From contig NZ_JAKZAM010000032.1 in the NCBI RefSeq assembly GCF_022538055.1, positions 1 to 63,199 of the forward strand: DNA of 63,199 nt, in the 5' to 3' direction. Each line of letters opens with the position of its first letter. Position 1 is the stretch's first letter. The position numbers and the translations under genes were made by a program. The stretch comes from Cognataquiflexum nitidum. Its GTDB lineage: Bacteria; Bacteroidota; Bacteroidia; Cytophagales; Cyclobacteriaceae. Positions 1 to 8,400 of the stretch are shown one piece after another. The notes beneath the pieces were generated by a model. It had not been told where the DNA came from, searched no databases, and saw only the letters and a program-made list of their open reading frames with translations.

Positions 1-155
1 ACACAGGCTAAACCCAAAAGCAGTTACCAATTAAAAAACTTGAATTCCGGTTAATTAAATAGAACCTGAGTAGTTACAATTTAGTTTTTGTCATTTTAAT
101 AATAGATCAAAATTCCTTTATTTTCCTGTATGGTAAATACTTGCTTTATAATAAT

Positions 156-189
156 AAAAGCCCTTGAAAACCAACATTTCCAAGGGCTT
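156..189 (-). terminator. Hairpin terminator, cassette family
   Basis: AAGCCCTTG (158-166) pairs with CAAGGGCTT (181-189). It belongs to the same family as the hairpins at 5181, 8592 and 10047. Read on the minus strand it would end transcripts coming from the broken propeller remnants to its right. Positions 1-155 to the left are AT-rich and show no gene or structure that I can identify. Confidence 0.6.
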
Positions 190-255
190 AATTGTTCTTT
201 GAGGTTTTTGAAAACTTCGAAGAATTGAATTTATCAAAAGTTGAAATATCAAAAT

Positions 256-288
256 TTAAAACGCTTTCACTTTTCCAATCAGCAAAAT
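256..288 (-). pseudogene. 3' tail remnant of a propeller lipoprotein gene
   Basis: The minus strand encodes only the last residues ILLIGKVKAF plus stop, identical to the ends of the propeller genes at 5284 and 8696. The stretch 158-288 matches 8598-8728 almost base for base, including the downstream hairpin. Homology stops abruptly after 288. This is the scar of a duplicated cassette whose body has been deleted. Confidence 0.75.
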
Positions 289-324
289 GATTTTTAAACA
301 AATGGAAATTGCCAAGAAGGCTTA

Positions 325-466
325 TTATTTCAATTTATACTTATACAGGTTGGCTTGACCATCGTCAGCATATCCTACTAGATATTCATCATTTTGTGAA
401 ACTGATGTTAAAACAAGCTCTTAGTCCAATTCGAAACTTTGATGGGATTACCTTCCCAATCATAGA
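325..466 (-). pseudogene. Remnant of a BF3164-like propeller gene
   Basis: The minus strand reads NDEYLVGYADDGQANLYKYK before a stop at 325-327. This aligns with the C-terminus of the intact gene at 519 (NDEYLIGYLDDGKANIFKID). Upstream the similarity continues (DWEGNP against DWEGNL) but in another frame and across a stop codon. It is a degraded second copy of the 519-1565 gene lying directly behind it. No start or promoter is visible. Confidence 0.7.
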
Positions 467-518
467 TAGCGGGCAGGAAGTTATGCTTTTCTAAATTTCA
501 CTTTAAATCAATAGTTTT

Positions 519-1565
519 TTACTTTAAATCGATTTTGAAAATATTGGCTTTACCATCATCCAAATAACCGATTAAATACTCATCATTTTCGGAAACAGCT
601 ATAAGAGTTAAAGGAGAATTTATTTCAATAGTTTTTTGGAGATTTCCTTCCCAGTCAAATACAAGAATTTCATTACTTTCTCTTCCTTTTTCTGCCAGAG
701 TTTTACCAGAAAATAGGACGTAAATGAAATTTCCAGAAACTGTTGTACTCAAGCATCCATATTTATTGTCTTCATTCATTCTGGCCTGTACAAAACCTCC
801 CGCTTCTCCTTCAAATGAGGGTGGCCAAAAGTGTTTTTCTGTAATTTGATTTATAACACCATCTTCCCCAAATTTAACTATATCGAAATTGAAAGAATTT
901 CGTGAAGTTGATACAACCCAAGGTTTTGAAAGGTGAACCAATAAATCACCTTGGAAAGCCATAGCTAAAGCCTCATGAGGATATTCCTTCAACTCCTCCT
1001 CAAACGGATACCTACCCATTAAATTAATGATTCTATTATCCTGCATGTTGGATATAGCAAACCTGCTTTGGAAAAGGCCGGTGCCCACAATTTTATTTTG
1101 ATTTATTCTTACAAATTTTTGATAGTTGAAATCAAATTTACCATCCAACGGAAAACAGGAATCTTTGAGAATTCCGTTTGTTTTATCTAAATGAAATTCT
1201 AAGTAAGAAAAGCTTTTTCGGTTATTAATTCCGATCTTTTGTTTTTCACCCATGATCCTTTGTACAGAAGATGGAAATTGAATCTCACATGGACCTTCAC
1301 CGATTTTTCCAAACTTGCCAATGAGCTTTTGGCTTTCTATATCAAACACCTTAAAATGGAATTCTTGGTCGGGATCAGTAACTATCAAGTGATTTTCTAG
1401 AATTAACAAATCAAATGCTCGGGTTATCTCATCGCTAAAAGGTAAAAGTTCGATCTCTCGCTTTTCAGAATTTTGTGATTTGTTAAATTCGTTTTTTTTC
1501 TCCTTTGTGCAACCTGCAATAAATAATATTGAAAGTAAAATTAAAAGTATTTTCGTTTTCATCAT
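519..1565 (-). CDS. Propeller lipoprotein, BF3164-like (cassette A)
   Basis: A protein of 348 residues. The N-terminus has a short basic start, a hydrophobic stretch and the lipobox IAGC with Cys at about residue 19, so it should be lipidated and sit on the cell envelope. The rest has regularly spaced beta-rich repeats with GxGPxE-type turns (GKIGEGPCEIQF near residue 80), as in TolB-like 6-bladed propellers of Bacteroidota. The family name BF3164 is from memory of similar lipoproteins and is tentative. It lies 62 bp downstream of the small peptide gene at 1628 and should be cotranscribed with it from the leader at 1811-2000. The molecular role is unknown. Binding or presenting the neighbouring peptide is an inference from the repeated pairing in this window. 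A broken paralogue follows at 325-466. Confidence 0.75.
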   Translation of the reverse strand: MMKTKILLILLSILFIAGCTKEKKNEFNKSQNSEKREIELLPFSDEITRAFDLLILENHLIVTDPDQEFHFKVFDIESQKLIGKFGKIGEGPCEIQFPSSVQRIMGEKQKIGINNRKSFSYLEFHLDKTNGILKDSCFPLDGKFDFNYQKFVRINQNKIVGTGLFQSRFAISNMQDNRIINLMGRYPFEEELKEYPHEALAMAFQGDLLVHLSKPWVVSTSRNSFNFDIVKFGEDGVINQITEKHFWPPSFEGEAGGFVQARMNEDNKYGCLSTTVSGNFIYVLFSGKTLAEKGRESNEILVFDWEGNLQKTIEINSPLTLIAVSENDEYLIGYLDDGKANIFKIDLK

Positions 1566-1627
1566 TTGATTTAGTTGGCCGGTATTGTAAAAAGGCTGTC
1601 TAATAGATAGCCTTTAAAATTGTTTCT

Positions 1628-1810
1628 TTATTCTACACCTTCAGGACATGGCTTTTCTATTCCATGAAATATATGGACGGTATTACCTATCATTACTCTG
1701 TGGCATTCATCCACACTTGTTTCACATAATGTGCAACCTGCTGCGAAAATGTCAGAAGGTATTGAAACAGAAAACAAAATTGCTGAAATAATCATTATTA
1801 ACTTTTTCAT
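1628..1810 (-). CDS. Small exported Cys-rich peptide (cassette A)
   Basis: A 60-residue peptide starting MKKLIMI, with a hydrophobic signal to about residue 23 and a plausible signal peptidase I site after IFAA. The mature part of about 36 residues starts GCTLCE and has four Cys, consistent with two disulfides in the periplasm or outside the cell. It resembles the NVEALA-type small exported peptides found beside propeller lipoproteins in Bacteroidota, but the match is by architecture only. It is the first gene of cassette A, about 50 nt downstream of the predicted transcription start. Its mature sequence shares nothing obvious with the peptides at 4774, 6495 and 8191. Function unknown. Confidence 0.7.
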   Translation of the reverse strand: MKKLIMIISAILFSVSIPSDIFAAGCTLCETSVDECHRVMIGNTVHIFHGIEKPCPEGVE

Positions 1811-2000
1811 TTTTTTAAATTTTTAAGATTGAAAATTGATTTTATTACTGATTTGAATTAAAAATTGTCGACAAAACTAATTCTTGATCTAATATAAAAA
1901 AAAAAATGATGAAATAAGGAGTTAGGTGAAATATTAACTAAAAAACCATCAATAATATTGATAAATATCATTTACATTATTAATGTCTAAATTATAAATA
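1811..2000 (-). promoter_or_regulatory. Cassette A leader: promoter and palindrome
   Basis: About 190 bp, near-identical to the leaders at 4987, 6762 and 8401. On the minus strand it carries TAGTTTTG (1872-1879), a fit to the Bacteroidota -7 box TAnnTTTG, with an upstream T-tract. Overlapping it is the perfect 10 bp palindrome TTGTCGACAA (1865-1874), which would cover the transcription start. The 5' UTR would be about 50 nt. Repressor binding at the palindrome is an inference. Confidence 0.6.
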
Positions 2001-2035
2001 AAAAAAAGCCCTTGAAAACCGGAATTTCCACGGGA
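2001..2035 (-). terminator. Hairpin terminator after cassette B
   Basis: Same family as the hairpins at 5181 and 8592, but with a mismatch in the stem (CCCTTG against CACGGG). Read on the minus strand it is followed by a T-run. It should terminate the operon 4986 to 2126 just before the promoter of cassette A. Confidence 0.5.
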
Positions 2036-2125
2036 TTAGAATTTTTTGTATTTGAAGGGGTGAAGATTCCTAAATCGTTATAAAATATTTAAACTGGTCA
2101 GAGAAAAAGTCTAATTCCAAAGGAT

Positions 2126-3178
2126 TCAATTTTTTGAATAATCTAATTTTGATATAAAATGATCAAATTCCATAATTTCAAAAACAACTTTTTTGTTCTT
2201 CAAATTCGTAATTAAAACAAGACCTTCGTCATTGATATCGATTTGGTCTATTCCTTTTATTTTGAAAAAATCCCATTCAGACTCATTCTTCCTTAAAATA
2301 AAAAATGGATCAGAAGGACCATTTGCTTTCCCGCTCGGATTTAAATTAACCAAAACCCATAAATCTTCCGGCTCACCTACAACATTGATAATTCTTGCTC
2401 CCAATTCTTCAAAACCTAAGCGGAACCATTTTTCAAAATCCTCCTTCCCTCCTTGATTAATGCTGTCAGAATTTTGAGGCATTTTGAAATCAAAGATTTT
2501 TACACCCGAAGGATCAAAAATCATGATTCCATTCCAGCCCAGATCGAATAATATATAGTTTCCAGAGGGTGATTTGGTAACCTCAAAGCTTCTGACCTCG
2601 GGCATAAACTTTCCTTTAAATAAGGGTTTGGTTTCATGTGTCTTAAAGTTCAAGTCATATGAATCGAAATCGCCCGAAACTCCCGAAAGTACAAATAGGG
2701 TTTTGCTGTCCGGGCTTATAGATGGTGCAATAGCTCTATAGTTCAAAAAAAACAAATCCTCTTTGGAAGGAAGGTTTATGGCAACACTTTGCTTGTTTCC
2801 TGAACCCAATTTTTTTAATTGATCACTGGCTAGATACAAAGCATAAATTTCAGAATTACCAATAAAAAAATCTGTAACCACCCCTCCCTTGTATTCAACA
2901 GGCATTCCGGTAGGGTCTATTTCTACCCTTCCCAAATTTATTCTTTCATGAATTTTTCCTGTTGTATCCACTGAGATCACTTCTGAAAAATTGGTACTAA
3001 ACCAAAGCTTATTTTCAGACCAAATGTGATTGCCGATATAAAGATGAGGTGAATGAATACTTGGATCATCTATTTCAATAAACAAAGATCTACCTTGCAA
3101 AAGGTTATCTTTTTGATCTTGAAATGAACAGGATAATAAAGGAAATAAGAAGGTTAAGATACTTAGCCATTTACACAT
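2126..3178 (-). CDS. Beta-propeller-like lipoprotein (cassette B, last gene)
   Basis: 350 residues from the ATG at 3178. The open frame extends to a TTG at 3202, but the ATG gives a cleaner signal (MCKWLSIL... with lipobox LLSC). After the lipidated Cys the protein is beta-rich with repeated blade-like segments such as SISPDSKTLFVL and KSPSGNYILFDLGW, typical of WD/TolB-type propellers. I do not recognise a named family. It is the fourth gene of cassette B, 10 bp after the small thioredoxin-like gene. Two propeller lipoproteins in one cassette is unique to cassette B here. Role unknown. Confidence 0.7.
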   Translation of the reverse strand: MCKWLSILTFLFPLLSCSFQDQKDNLLQGRSLFIEIDDPSIHSPHLYIGNHIWSENKLWFSTNFSEVISVDTTGKIHERINLGRVEIDPTGMPVEYKGGVVTDFFIGNSEIYALYLASDQLKKLGSGNKQSVAINLPSKEDLFFLNYRAIAPSISPDSKTLFVLSGVSGDFDSYDLNFKTHETKPLFKGKFMPEVRSFEVTKSPSGNYILFDLGWNGIMIFDPSGVKIFDFKMPQNSDSINQGGKEDFEKWFRLGFEELGARIINVVGEPEDLWVLVNLNPSGKANGPSDPFFILRKNESEWDFFKIKGIDQIDINDEGLVLITNLKNKKVVFEIMEFDHFISKLDYSKN

Positions 3179-3188
3179 AAATTTTGTT

Positions 3189-3578
3189 TTAAAAACCGAC
3201 AATCAGAGAATCAATAGTATTGTCAGCGTTAATTTGATATACTGTTGGTAAATCGTTAGCTAACTTAAGTTCAGAAGATATATTCTTCCTGTCATAAAAT
3301 ACATTTGGATGGGATAAATCTAAAAAAGCATTTGCTTTTTTAGAATTTTTTGAAACCAAAACCACCGCACCTGAATCTAGAAAATCTTTTGCGAAATCCT
3401 GATAAATTGTAGCGCTAGAAGGACATCCATCCAAGTTTATAAATAGCAGTTTGGTTTCCTTTGTTTCTATTTTCTTTTGCAATTGCTTTAATCTCGAAGC
3501 TTTATTTTGGTAGCTTTCCTTACAAGAGTAGGAATGCATCAGTAAAAATATTAATAGGATTGAAAAGTACTTTTTCAT
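3189..3578 (-). CDS. Small lipoprotein with a CPSS motif, possibly thioredoxin-fold
   Basis: 129 residues. The signal peptide ends in a lipobox before Cys19 (HSYSC). Residues 44-55 read LLFINLDGCPSS, a beta strand running into CPSS, the position of the CxxC/CxxS motif in thioredoxin-like folds. A helix follows, and near the C-terminus LPTVYQIN has the cis-proline look of such folds. Only one thiol besides the lipid Cys is present, so it would be monothiol. The start codon overlaps the stop of the propeller gene at 3575 (ATGA), so the two are translationally coupled. In an operon that also makes a Cys-containing peptide, a role in thiol or disulfide handling is plausible but unproven. Confidence 0.6.
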   Translation of the reverse strand: MKKYFSILLIFLLMHSYSCKESYQNKASRLKQLQKKIETKETKLLFINLDGCPSSATIYQDFAKDFLDSGAVVLVSKNSKKANAFLDLSHPNVFYDRKNISSELKLANDLPTVYQINADNTIDSLIVGF

Positions 3579-4729
3579 TTTTCAAGATTAAAAACATGTA
3601 ATACTAACTCATCTTCATTTACATCTTCATCAAAATAGTTATTTTTCATTAGAATGACACCACTTTTTCCTATGAAAATATTGAATGGGGAGTATGTATT
3701 TGATGGAAAAATTACCTCTTTTTTAAATTTGAAATTTTCATCCAAAACTAATATTGAAAATTTTTGTTCGTCAATATTCGGTATAAATGTCTTGTTCTCT
3801 GTTTCTTTTAAAGGATGCATTATTATTCGATAATATAATTTTCGATAGGGATCGAATAGAATTTGTTTATATCGAAATTTTCCCAACACCATTTTATTTT
3901 CTTCTTCTTGGTTTGGTGGGATGCTAAATGGAATCTGTTCTCCAGAGAAATACTGACTTTTAGCTAAGATATTTTTGGTTATTCGATTCTTTTTATCTAT
4001 CCACTTCAAAGAATCCAATAATGGCCAAGAAATGATGTAAATGGAATCGGAAATAATTTCCCGCGAAAACACTAGGTCATAAACGGGCCAGATTTTATCC
4101 CTATATGATTCAGGAAATGTTAAAAGGGAATCATACAATATTTCATCTTTCTGCAAATCATATTCCAATGCCAAAGGGTAATTGCTATTAATATTGGACG
4201 GATTGTGAACGTCGAAAAGCGGATATTGCATGAAGTGAAGCCGGTTTCCAATTAATCTGGTAGGATTTCCGGATGTAGAAACATGATTGACCAATCCAAA
4301 ATGTGCAGTTTTATCAACTGAGGGATTTAATCTTTTTACAAATTCGCCTTTCTCATTGATAATGATACTTCCCCTGAGGCTACCTTTTAAAAAAATAAAA
4401 ATGGAATCCTGAGAAGCATATGTAAAACCTTGCATTACTGAATTTATTCCTTCTGGACCCTCAGTTGGAAATTTTATCCTTTTTGAAAGAGTTCCATCGG
4501 CGATTGAATATTTATCAATGGAATGAGTGATTGGATTTAGGGAGATCAAGAATTCTTCGTTCCCATCTCTAAAATATTGCGAATAAATAAATTCATTGGA
4601 AGTAGAATCATCCAAAACTAATCCAACTTCTTCTACGAAATGATTCATGAAAAGATGGTCAGTTTCTGTGATTTGCTGTGAACAAGATTGAATGAACGTA
4701 ACTATTATAATCAGCTTTCTCTTAAACAT
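3575..4729 (-). CDS. Propeller-type lipoprotein, DUF4221-like (cassette B)
   Basis: 384 residues with signal and lipobox (TFIQSC, Cys at about 16). The stretch around residues 55-100 (SIDKYSIADGTLSKRIKFP, then EGPEGI) resembles DUF4221-type lipoproteins of Cytophagales as I remember them. The rest is beta-rich with blade-like repeats. It lies 44 bp after the peptide gene at 4774 and overlaps the next gene by 4 bp, so it is cotranscribed within cassette B. Function unknown. A surface binding role next to the peptide is inference. Confidence 0.65.
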   Translation of the reverse strand: MFKRKLIIIVTFIQSCSQQITETDHLFMNHFVEEVGLVLDDSTSNEFIYSQYFRDGNEEFLISLNPITHSIDKYSIADGTLSKRIKFPTEGPEGINSVMQGFTYASQDSIFIFLKGSLRGSIIINEKGEFVKRLNPSVDKTAHFGLVNHVSTSGNPTRLIGNRLHFMQYPLFDVHNPSNINSNYPLALEYDLQKDEILYDSLLTFPESYRDKIWPVYDLVFSREIISDSIYIISWPLLDSLKWIDKKNRITKNILAKSQYFSGEQIPFSIPPNQEEENKMVLGKFRYKQILFDPYRKLYYRIIMHPLKETENKTFIPNIDEQKFSILVLDENFKFKKEVIFPSNTYSPFNIFIGKSGVILMKNNYFDEDVNEDELVLHVFNLEK

Positions 4730-4773
4730 ACTTTATAAAATTTAGCCCTTGGATTTCTCCAAGGGCATTTATA

Positions 4774-4986
4774 CTAGGCCATTGGAATTGGAATGACACA
4801 GCCACCGCAACCCATACAAGCCCCTCCACCTACATGCGCAGACAAAACAGCAAATCCAGGACCATTTGGATTTGGGATCACATATTCACCTCCTGTGCTT
4901 GGATTAATACATGCAGAGTGGGAGGTGAATGAAATAGAAGCTGCAAGCAGTAAAGCACCTATAATCAGGAAAACATACTTTTTCAT
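4774..4986 (-). CDS. Small exported Cys/Gly-rich peptide (cassette B)
   Basis: A 70-residue peptide starting MKKYVFLI, with a hydrophobic signal to about residue 24 and probable cleavage near SHSA. The mature part begins with Cys, is rich in Gly and Pro, and ends with a tight cluster GACMGCGGC. Four Cys in all. A disulfide- or metal-linked C-terminal knot is possible. It is the first gene of cassette B, right behind the conserved leader 4987-5180. Its mature region is unlike the other three peptides. Function unknown. Confidence 0.65.
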   Translation of the reverse strand: MKKYVFLIIGALLLAASISFTSHSACINPSTGGEYVIPNPNGPGFAVLSAHVGGGACMGCGGCVIPIPMA

Positions 4987-5180
4987 TTTTTTAAATTTTT
5001 AAGATTGAAAATTGATTTTATTACTGATTTGAATCAAAAATTGTCGACAAAACTAATTCTTGATCTAATGTAAAAAAAAAAGAATGATGAAATCAAGGAG
5101 TTAGGTGAATAAATAACTATAAAATCAATTAATAAAATTGATAAGTATCATTTACATTATTAATGTCTAAATTATAAATA
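4987..5180 (-). promoter_or_regulatory. Cassette B leader: promoter and palindrome
   Basis: Copy of the leader repeat. -7 box TAGTTTTG on the minus strand at 5048-5055, and palindrome TTGTCGACAA at 5041-5050. From about 5041 to 5180 it is almost identical to 6773-6911 and 8456-8591. Confidence 0.6.
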
Positions 5181-5217
5181 AAAAAAAGCCCTTGAAAACC
5201 GGAATTTCCAAGGGCTT
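5181..5217 (-). terminator. Terminator after cassette C
   Basis: AAGCCCTTG (5187-5195) pairs with CAAGGGCTT (5209-5217). On the minus strand it is followed by a run of eight T. It ends the cassette C transcript. A second inverted repeat GAGGTTTTGAAAACCTC lies just before it at 5230-5246. Confidence 0.7.
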
Positions 5218-5283
5218 GATTGTTCTTTTGAGGTTTTGAAAACCTCGAAGAACTGAATTTGTCAAAAGTCGAAATATCAAAAT

Positions 5284-6438
5284 TTAAAACGCTTTCACTT
5301 TTCCAATCAGCAAAATAGGATTGTCATCAAGGTAATCGGCCGGGATATATTCAGAGATTGAAGCCTTTTGTTCCTCTGTTAGATTTTTGATGTACTCAAT
5401 ATTCAGGCTAAAAATGAATCGGTCATCATTTAATTTACCAATTAATGTGCAAGGTATGTCTATTTTGGAAAGTCTGATACTATCGAAAGTATTCGATTTT
5501 TTACTGTCCTTACTTATTATTGTTTTAAGAAATTTCCCACCTACAAATGACCCTAAAAAATATTGGACAAGATAAAAATTCTCTGTTTCTTCAAGAATGA
5601 ATGAATGGACTTTAGGGTTCATATCATTGTTGATCAAATCAAACAATTGGTTTGGATCATTTTTTATCCCTTTTAATTCTTCTTCCGCAATAGAATTTAC
5701 TCCAAAATTTAAAGCTATAGAGTTTTGATTTTCCAACTTTTCATTAAAGCTTAAAATTTTATATTCAAATGGATAAATTGTTGAAAAATTGTTTGAGCCA
5801 ATTGTTAACCCCTTATCGCTTCCAAAATCAAAACCATGATATATAGAGTCAAGTAAAGTATTTTCATAGAAACTGTTATCGGACAAATTGTAAATAAAGA
5901 ACCTGTTTGGAGAACCTGAAATTAAATTAAATAATATTTCTCCATCCTTCATGACTTGGAAAGCGCCTAATGATTTTTCTTCCACTCCTTCAAGCTTTTG
6001 GCTTGAAATTAGATTATTTCTAGGGGCAAATTTCATCATGGTTTTTTTTGATCCATCATAAATTAAAATTTCTTCATTCTCGTTCAAAACTTGAAAGTCA
6101 CTAATCAAATTATATTCATAGGGCCCGTCTCCTTTAAATGATAAAATCAGGTTTAATTTTCCTTCTTTTCCTATTTTGTATAATTTTGATCTACTTCCAT
6201 CCAAAATATAAATAGATTCATTGTAATATTTTGCCCGATATAAATTTGCTATTAGATCAATATTTTTTAAATGAATAATTTTGAATTCATCAAAAGAATC
6301 CTCTATTTCAAAGGATTTGGGCACAGGTGAAATTTTTATTGTGGAGGAAAGTTCAACTTCCTTTTTCTGTGAACAAAAAACTAAAAAAAAACAAAATAAA
6401 ATTATTGTGACCTTTGGATTGAACATATTGAAAATCAT
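5284..6438 (-). CDS. 6-bladed beta-propeller lipoprotein (cassette C)
   Basis: 384 residues from 6438, or 380 from the in-frame ATG at 6426, which gives the neater signal MFNPKVTIILFCFF with lipobox LVFC. The body has the usual pattern of Bacteroidota 6-bladed propeller lipoproteins: a first blade IIHLKNIDLIANL, then YILDGSRSKLYKIGKEG and FKGDGPYEYNLISDF. The last 45 or so residues are almost identical to those of the gene at 8696 while the rest is only similar, which points to gene conversion at the 3' end. It follows the peptide gene at 6495 by 56 bp. Role unknown. Confidence 0.75.
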   Translation of the reverse strand: MIFNMFNPKVTIILFCFFLVFCSQKKEVELSSTIKISPVPKSFEIEDSFDEFKIIHLKNIDLIANLYRAKYYNESIYILDGSRSKLYKIGKEGKLNLILSFKGDGPYEYNLISDFQVLNENEEILIYDGSKKTMMKFAPRNNLISSQKLEGVEEKSLGAFQVMKDGEILFNLISGSPNRFFIYNLSDNSFYENTLLDSIYHGFDFGSDKGLTIGSNNFSTIYPFEYKILSFNEKLENQNSIALNFGVNSIAEEELKGIKNDPNQLFDLINNDMNPKVHSFILEETENFYLVQYFLGSFVGGKFLKTIISKDSKKSNTFDSIRLSKIDIPCTLIGKLNDDRFIFSLNIEYIKNLTEEQKASISEYIPADYLDDNPILLIGKVKAF

Positions 6439-6494
6439 TTTATTAGTAGTATATAATGGAAATAAGGAGTCAATTTTGACTCCTTATTTTGGTA

Positions 6495-6710
6495 TTATGG
6501 AACAGCAGGAGTACAAGACCTTGTACAGTCGGGACCAATTGTACAAATGCTTGTACAGTTTGTATGAGTTCCGTAACAGTAATTATCCCTTGTCCAGGTT
6601 CCAGCTCCATTTGACCAAGTTTCAGTACAAAACCATCTTTCTGCTTTCACTGTACTTGAAATTTGAAACAGTATAAGGATAAGCATGAAAATCAAATATG
6701 GTTTCTTCAT
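6495..6710 (-). CDS. Small exported six-Cys peptide (cassette C)
   Basis: A 71-residue peptide starting MKKPYLIF, with a signal to about residue 23 and probable cleavage after TVKA. The mature part of about 48 residues is rich in Thr, Trp and Tyr and has six Cys (WFC, NYC, TNC, SIC, PDC, RSC), enough for three disulfides. It is first in cassette C. It has no visible similarity to the other three peptides beyond the signal. Function unknown. Confidence 0.65.
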   Translation of the reverse strand: MKKPYLIFMLILILFQISSTVKAERWFCTETWSNGAGTWTRDNYCYGTHTNCTSICTIGPDCTRSCTPAVP

Positions 6711-6911
6711 TTTTCTTTAAAATTTTAAAATTTAGACTTGAGTCACCAACCTTTGGTAACTAGAATCAAAAATTGTCGACAAAACTAATTCTTGATCTAA
6801 TGTAAAAAAAAAAGAATGATGAAATCAAGGAGTTAGGTGAATAAATAACTATAAAATCAATTAATAAAATTGATAAGTATCATTTACATTATTAATGTCT
6901 AAATTATAAAT
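6711..6911 (-). promoter_or_regulatory. Cassette C leader: promoter and palindrome
   Basis: Leader repeat with -7 box TAGTTTTG at 6780-6787 and palindrome TTGTCGACAA at 6773-6782. The part nearest the gene (6711-6765) diverges from the other three leaders, so the shared unit begins at about 6762. Confidence 0.6.
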
Positions 6912-6946
6912 AAAAAAAAGCCCTTGGACATCAGAATTTCCAAGGG
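6912..6946 (-). terminator. Terminator after cassette D
   Basis: CCCTTGGA (6921-6928) pairs with TCCAAGGG (6939-6946), followed on the minus strand by a T-run. Confidence 0.65.
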
Positions 6947-6970
6947 AATTTAATTTTTTTAGTGCTTGAA

Positions 6971-8131
6971 TTATTTTGGATTTTTGACTTTTAACAAAAC
7001 CAATACGGTTTTATCCTGATCAAGCAAATGAGAGTTTTTAGAAATGAATTCATGGATTGAAGCATTTGGGAATTTTTTTTCTGCTTTGTCAAACTTCTTA
7101 TTGTAATCATCCAAGAACTCATTGGAGTTGATTTGAAAAACAAGATGTTCATTGGTACTGGTCCAAGGAACATTTCGGATTGTCATGCCATCAATGTCAT
7201 TTTTTAAACTGTTAGATTGACTGGTAACTTTAAAATTTTCATCCAAAAAAACGTAATTGAATTCATTTCCCCCTCTTTCAAAGAAAGCAAAATATTGACG
7301 ATCAAAAGGATAAAAACTGGTTATCATTTCTGTCAAACCTTCCTCCTTTACAATTGTATAATCAAGCGCTCCATTCATTAATTCAACTCTTTTGTCTAAG
7401 TCAATTCCTGTATCCTTCAGGTCAAACTCAATTGTTTTTTTGTACTTTCCTAAAGTATCAAAAAGAGCTATTTCATAAGAAAAAGGAATTGTAAAGACAA
7501 CCTCGTTCTTGAAATTATTCTTTTTAAAGCCGGTAGAAACAGCCATCTTATTTCCAACCATTCCTTCTTTTATTTTCACTTGTTTATCTATGACATTGCC
7601 TTTGGTTTTTACCAAAAAATTAAACCCTTCGCCTGAAAGGTCATTATTCATAAAGTGAGTTGTAAATTCTTCCGATAAGTAAAAGTTATAAGAAGGGAGA
7701 TCCTCTTTCATTTCAAACTTAAAGTTCCCATCAAAGTCGAAGGCAATAATTTTCATCAGCCTATTGTCTTTAATTAGAATCTGGTCCTTAAAAATCTGGA
7801 AATCGTTGATTTGTATGAATTCCTGAGGACCTGTTCCGGTTGATTTGATTACTTTCAAAACTTTTCCATTGGAAGAGAAAACAAAAATGTTTTCCAATAT
7901 CCGGTCATTTACAAAAATATAGTTCTTGTAAAAAATGAAATTGTAGGGTTGAACCATCGGAAGGAAATCCTGATAATCGAGGAGAATGTATTCGATTCCT
8001 TCAAAATTCTCAGATAAGAAAGATGTTTTTGATTCCTTTAAATTAAGATCTATTCTTTCAGGTGTATTTTGATTTTCATGGCCACAAGAGATTAGAATTG
8101 TACAAAATGTAATTATTATTAAATTCCTCAT
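6971..8131 (-). CDS. 6-bladed beta-propeller lipoprotein (cassette D)
   Basis: 386 residues from the ATG at 8131. The frame is open further upstream to 8242, but that would run into the peptide gene and spoil the signal. From 8131 the N-terminus is MRNLIIITFCTILISC, a good lipobox with Cys16. Blade motifs include EGIEYILLDYQDFL, ILIKDNRLMKIIAFDFDGNF and STGTGPQEFIQINDF. It is related to the propellers at 5284 and 8696 but has its own C-terminus ending VLLKVKNPK. It lies 59 bp after the peptide gene at 8191. Function unknown. A peptide-binding or sensor role is inferred only from the pairing. Confidence 0.75.
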   Translation of the reverse strand: MRNLIIITFCTILISCGHENQNTPERIDLNLKESKTSFLSENFEGIEYILLDYQDFLPMVQPYNFIFYKNYIFVNDRILENIFVFSSNGKVLKVIKSTGTGPQEFIQINDFQIFKDQILIKDNRLMKIIAFDFDGNFKFEMKEDLPSYNFYLSEEFTTHFMNNDLSGEGFNFLVKTKGNVIDKQVKIKEGMVGNKMAVSTGFKKNNFKNEVVFTIPFSYEIALFDTLGKYKKTIEFDLKDTGIDLDKRVELMNGALDYTIVKEEGLTEMITSFYPFDRQYFAFFERGGNEFNYVFLDENFKVTSQSNSLKNDIDGMTIRNVPWTSTNEHLVFQINSNEFLDDYNKKFDKAEKKFPNASIHEFISKNSHLLDQDKTVLVLLKVKNPK

Positions 8132-8190
8132 GATTTTTTGGTTTTTTATAAAACAAAGGCAAATGGTAAATTTGCCTTTGTTTAAGTTAA

Positions 8191-8400
8191 TCATTGAATT
8201 GGGCCTCCTCCTCCACAGGAGGTTTGAGCACTGACATCGCATGAAGCAGCATCATTCCATCTGCATCTTTTTTGAAATCCACCTCCAGAGCAACGTTCAC
8301 TTACCATTTCATAACCTTGCAATGAACTATTTGCATCATTGGGATATGAAAATGCTATGAATGAAGATACTAAAACAAAAACTATCTTAAGCTTTTTCAT
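8191..8400 (-). CDS. Small exported four-Cys peptide (cassette D)
   Basis: A 69-residue peptide starting MKKLKIVF, with a hydrophobic stretch to about residue 18 and possible cleavage near NDAN. The mature part has four Cys (ERC, KRC, ASC, TSC) and ends in a Gly tract, GGGGPIQ. First gene of cassette D, directly behind the leader. Its mature sequence is unique within the window. Function unknown. Confidence 0.65.
   Translation of the reverse strand: MKKLKIVFVLVSSFIAFSYPNDANSSLQGYEMVSERCSGGGFQKRCRWNDAASCDVSAQTSCGGGGPIQ

Noticed and set aside
309..494. Plus-strand ORF of 61 codons
   Set aside because: It is the antisense shadow of the broken propeller gene; the minus strand matches the C-terminus of the 519 gene.
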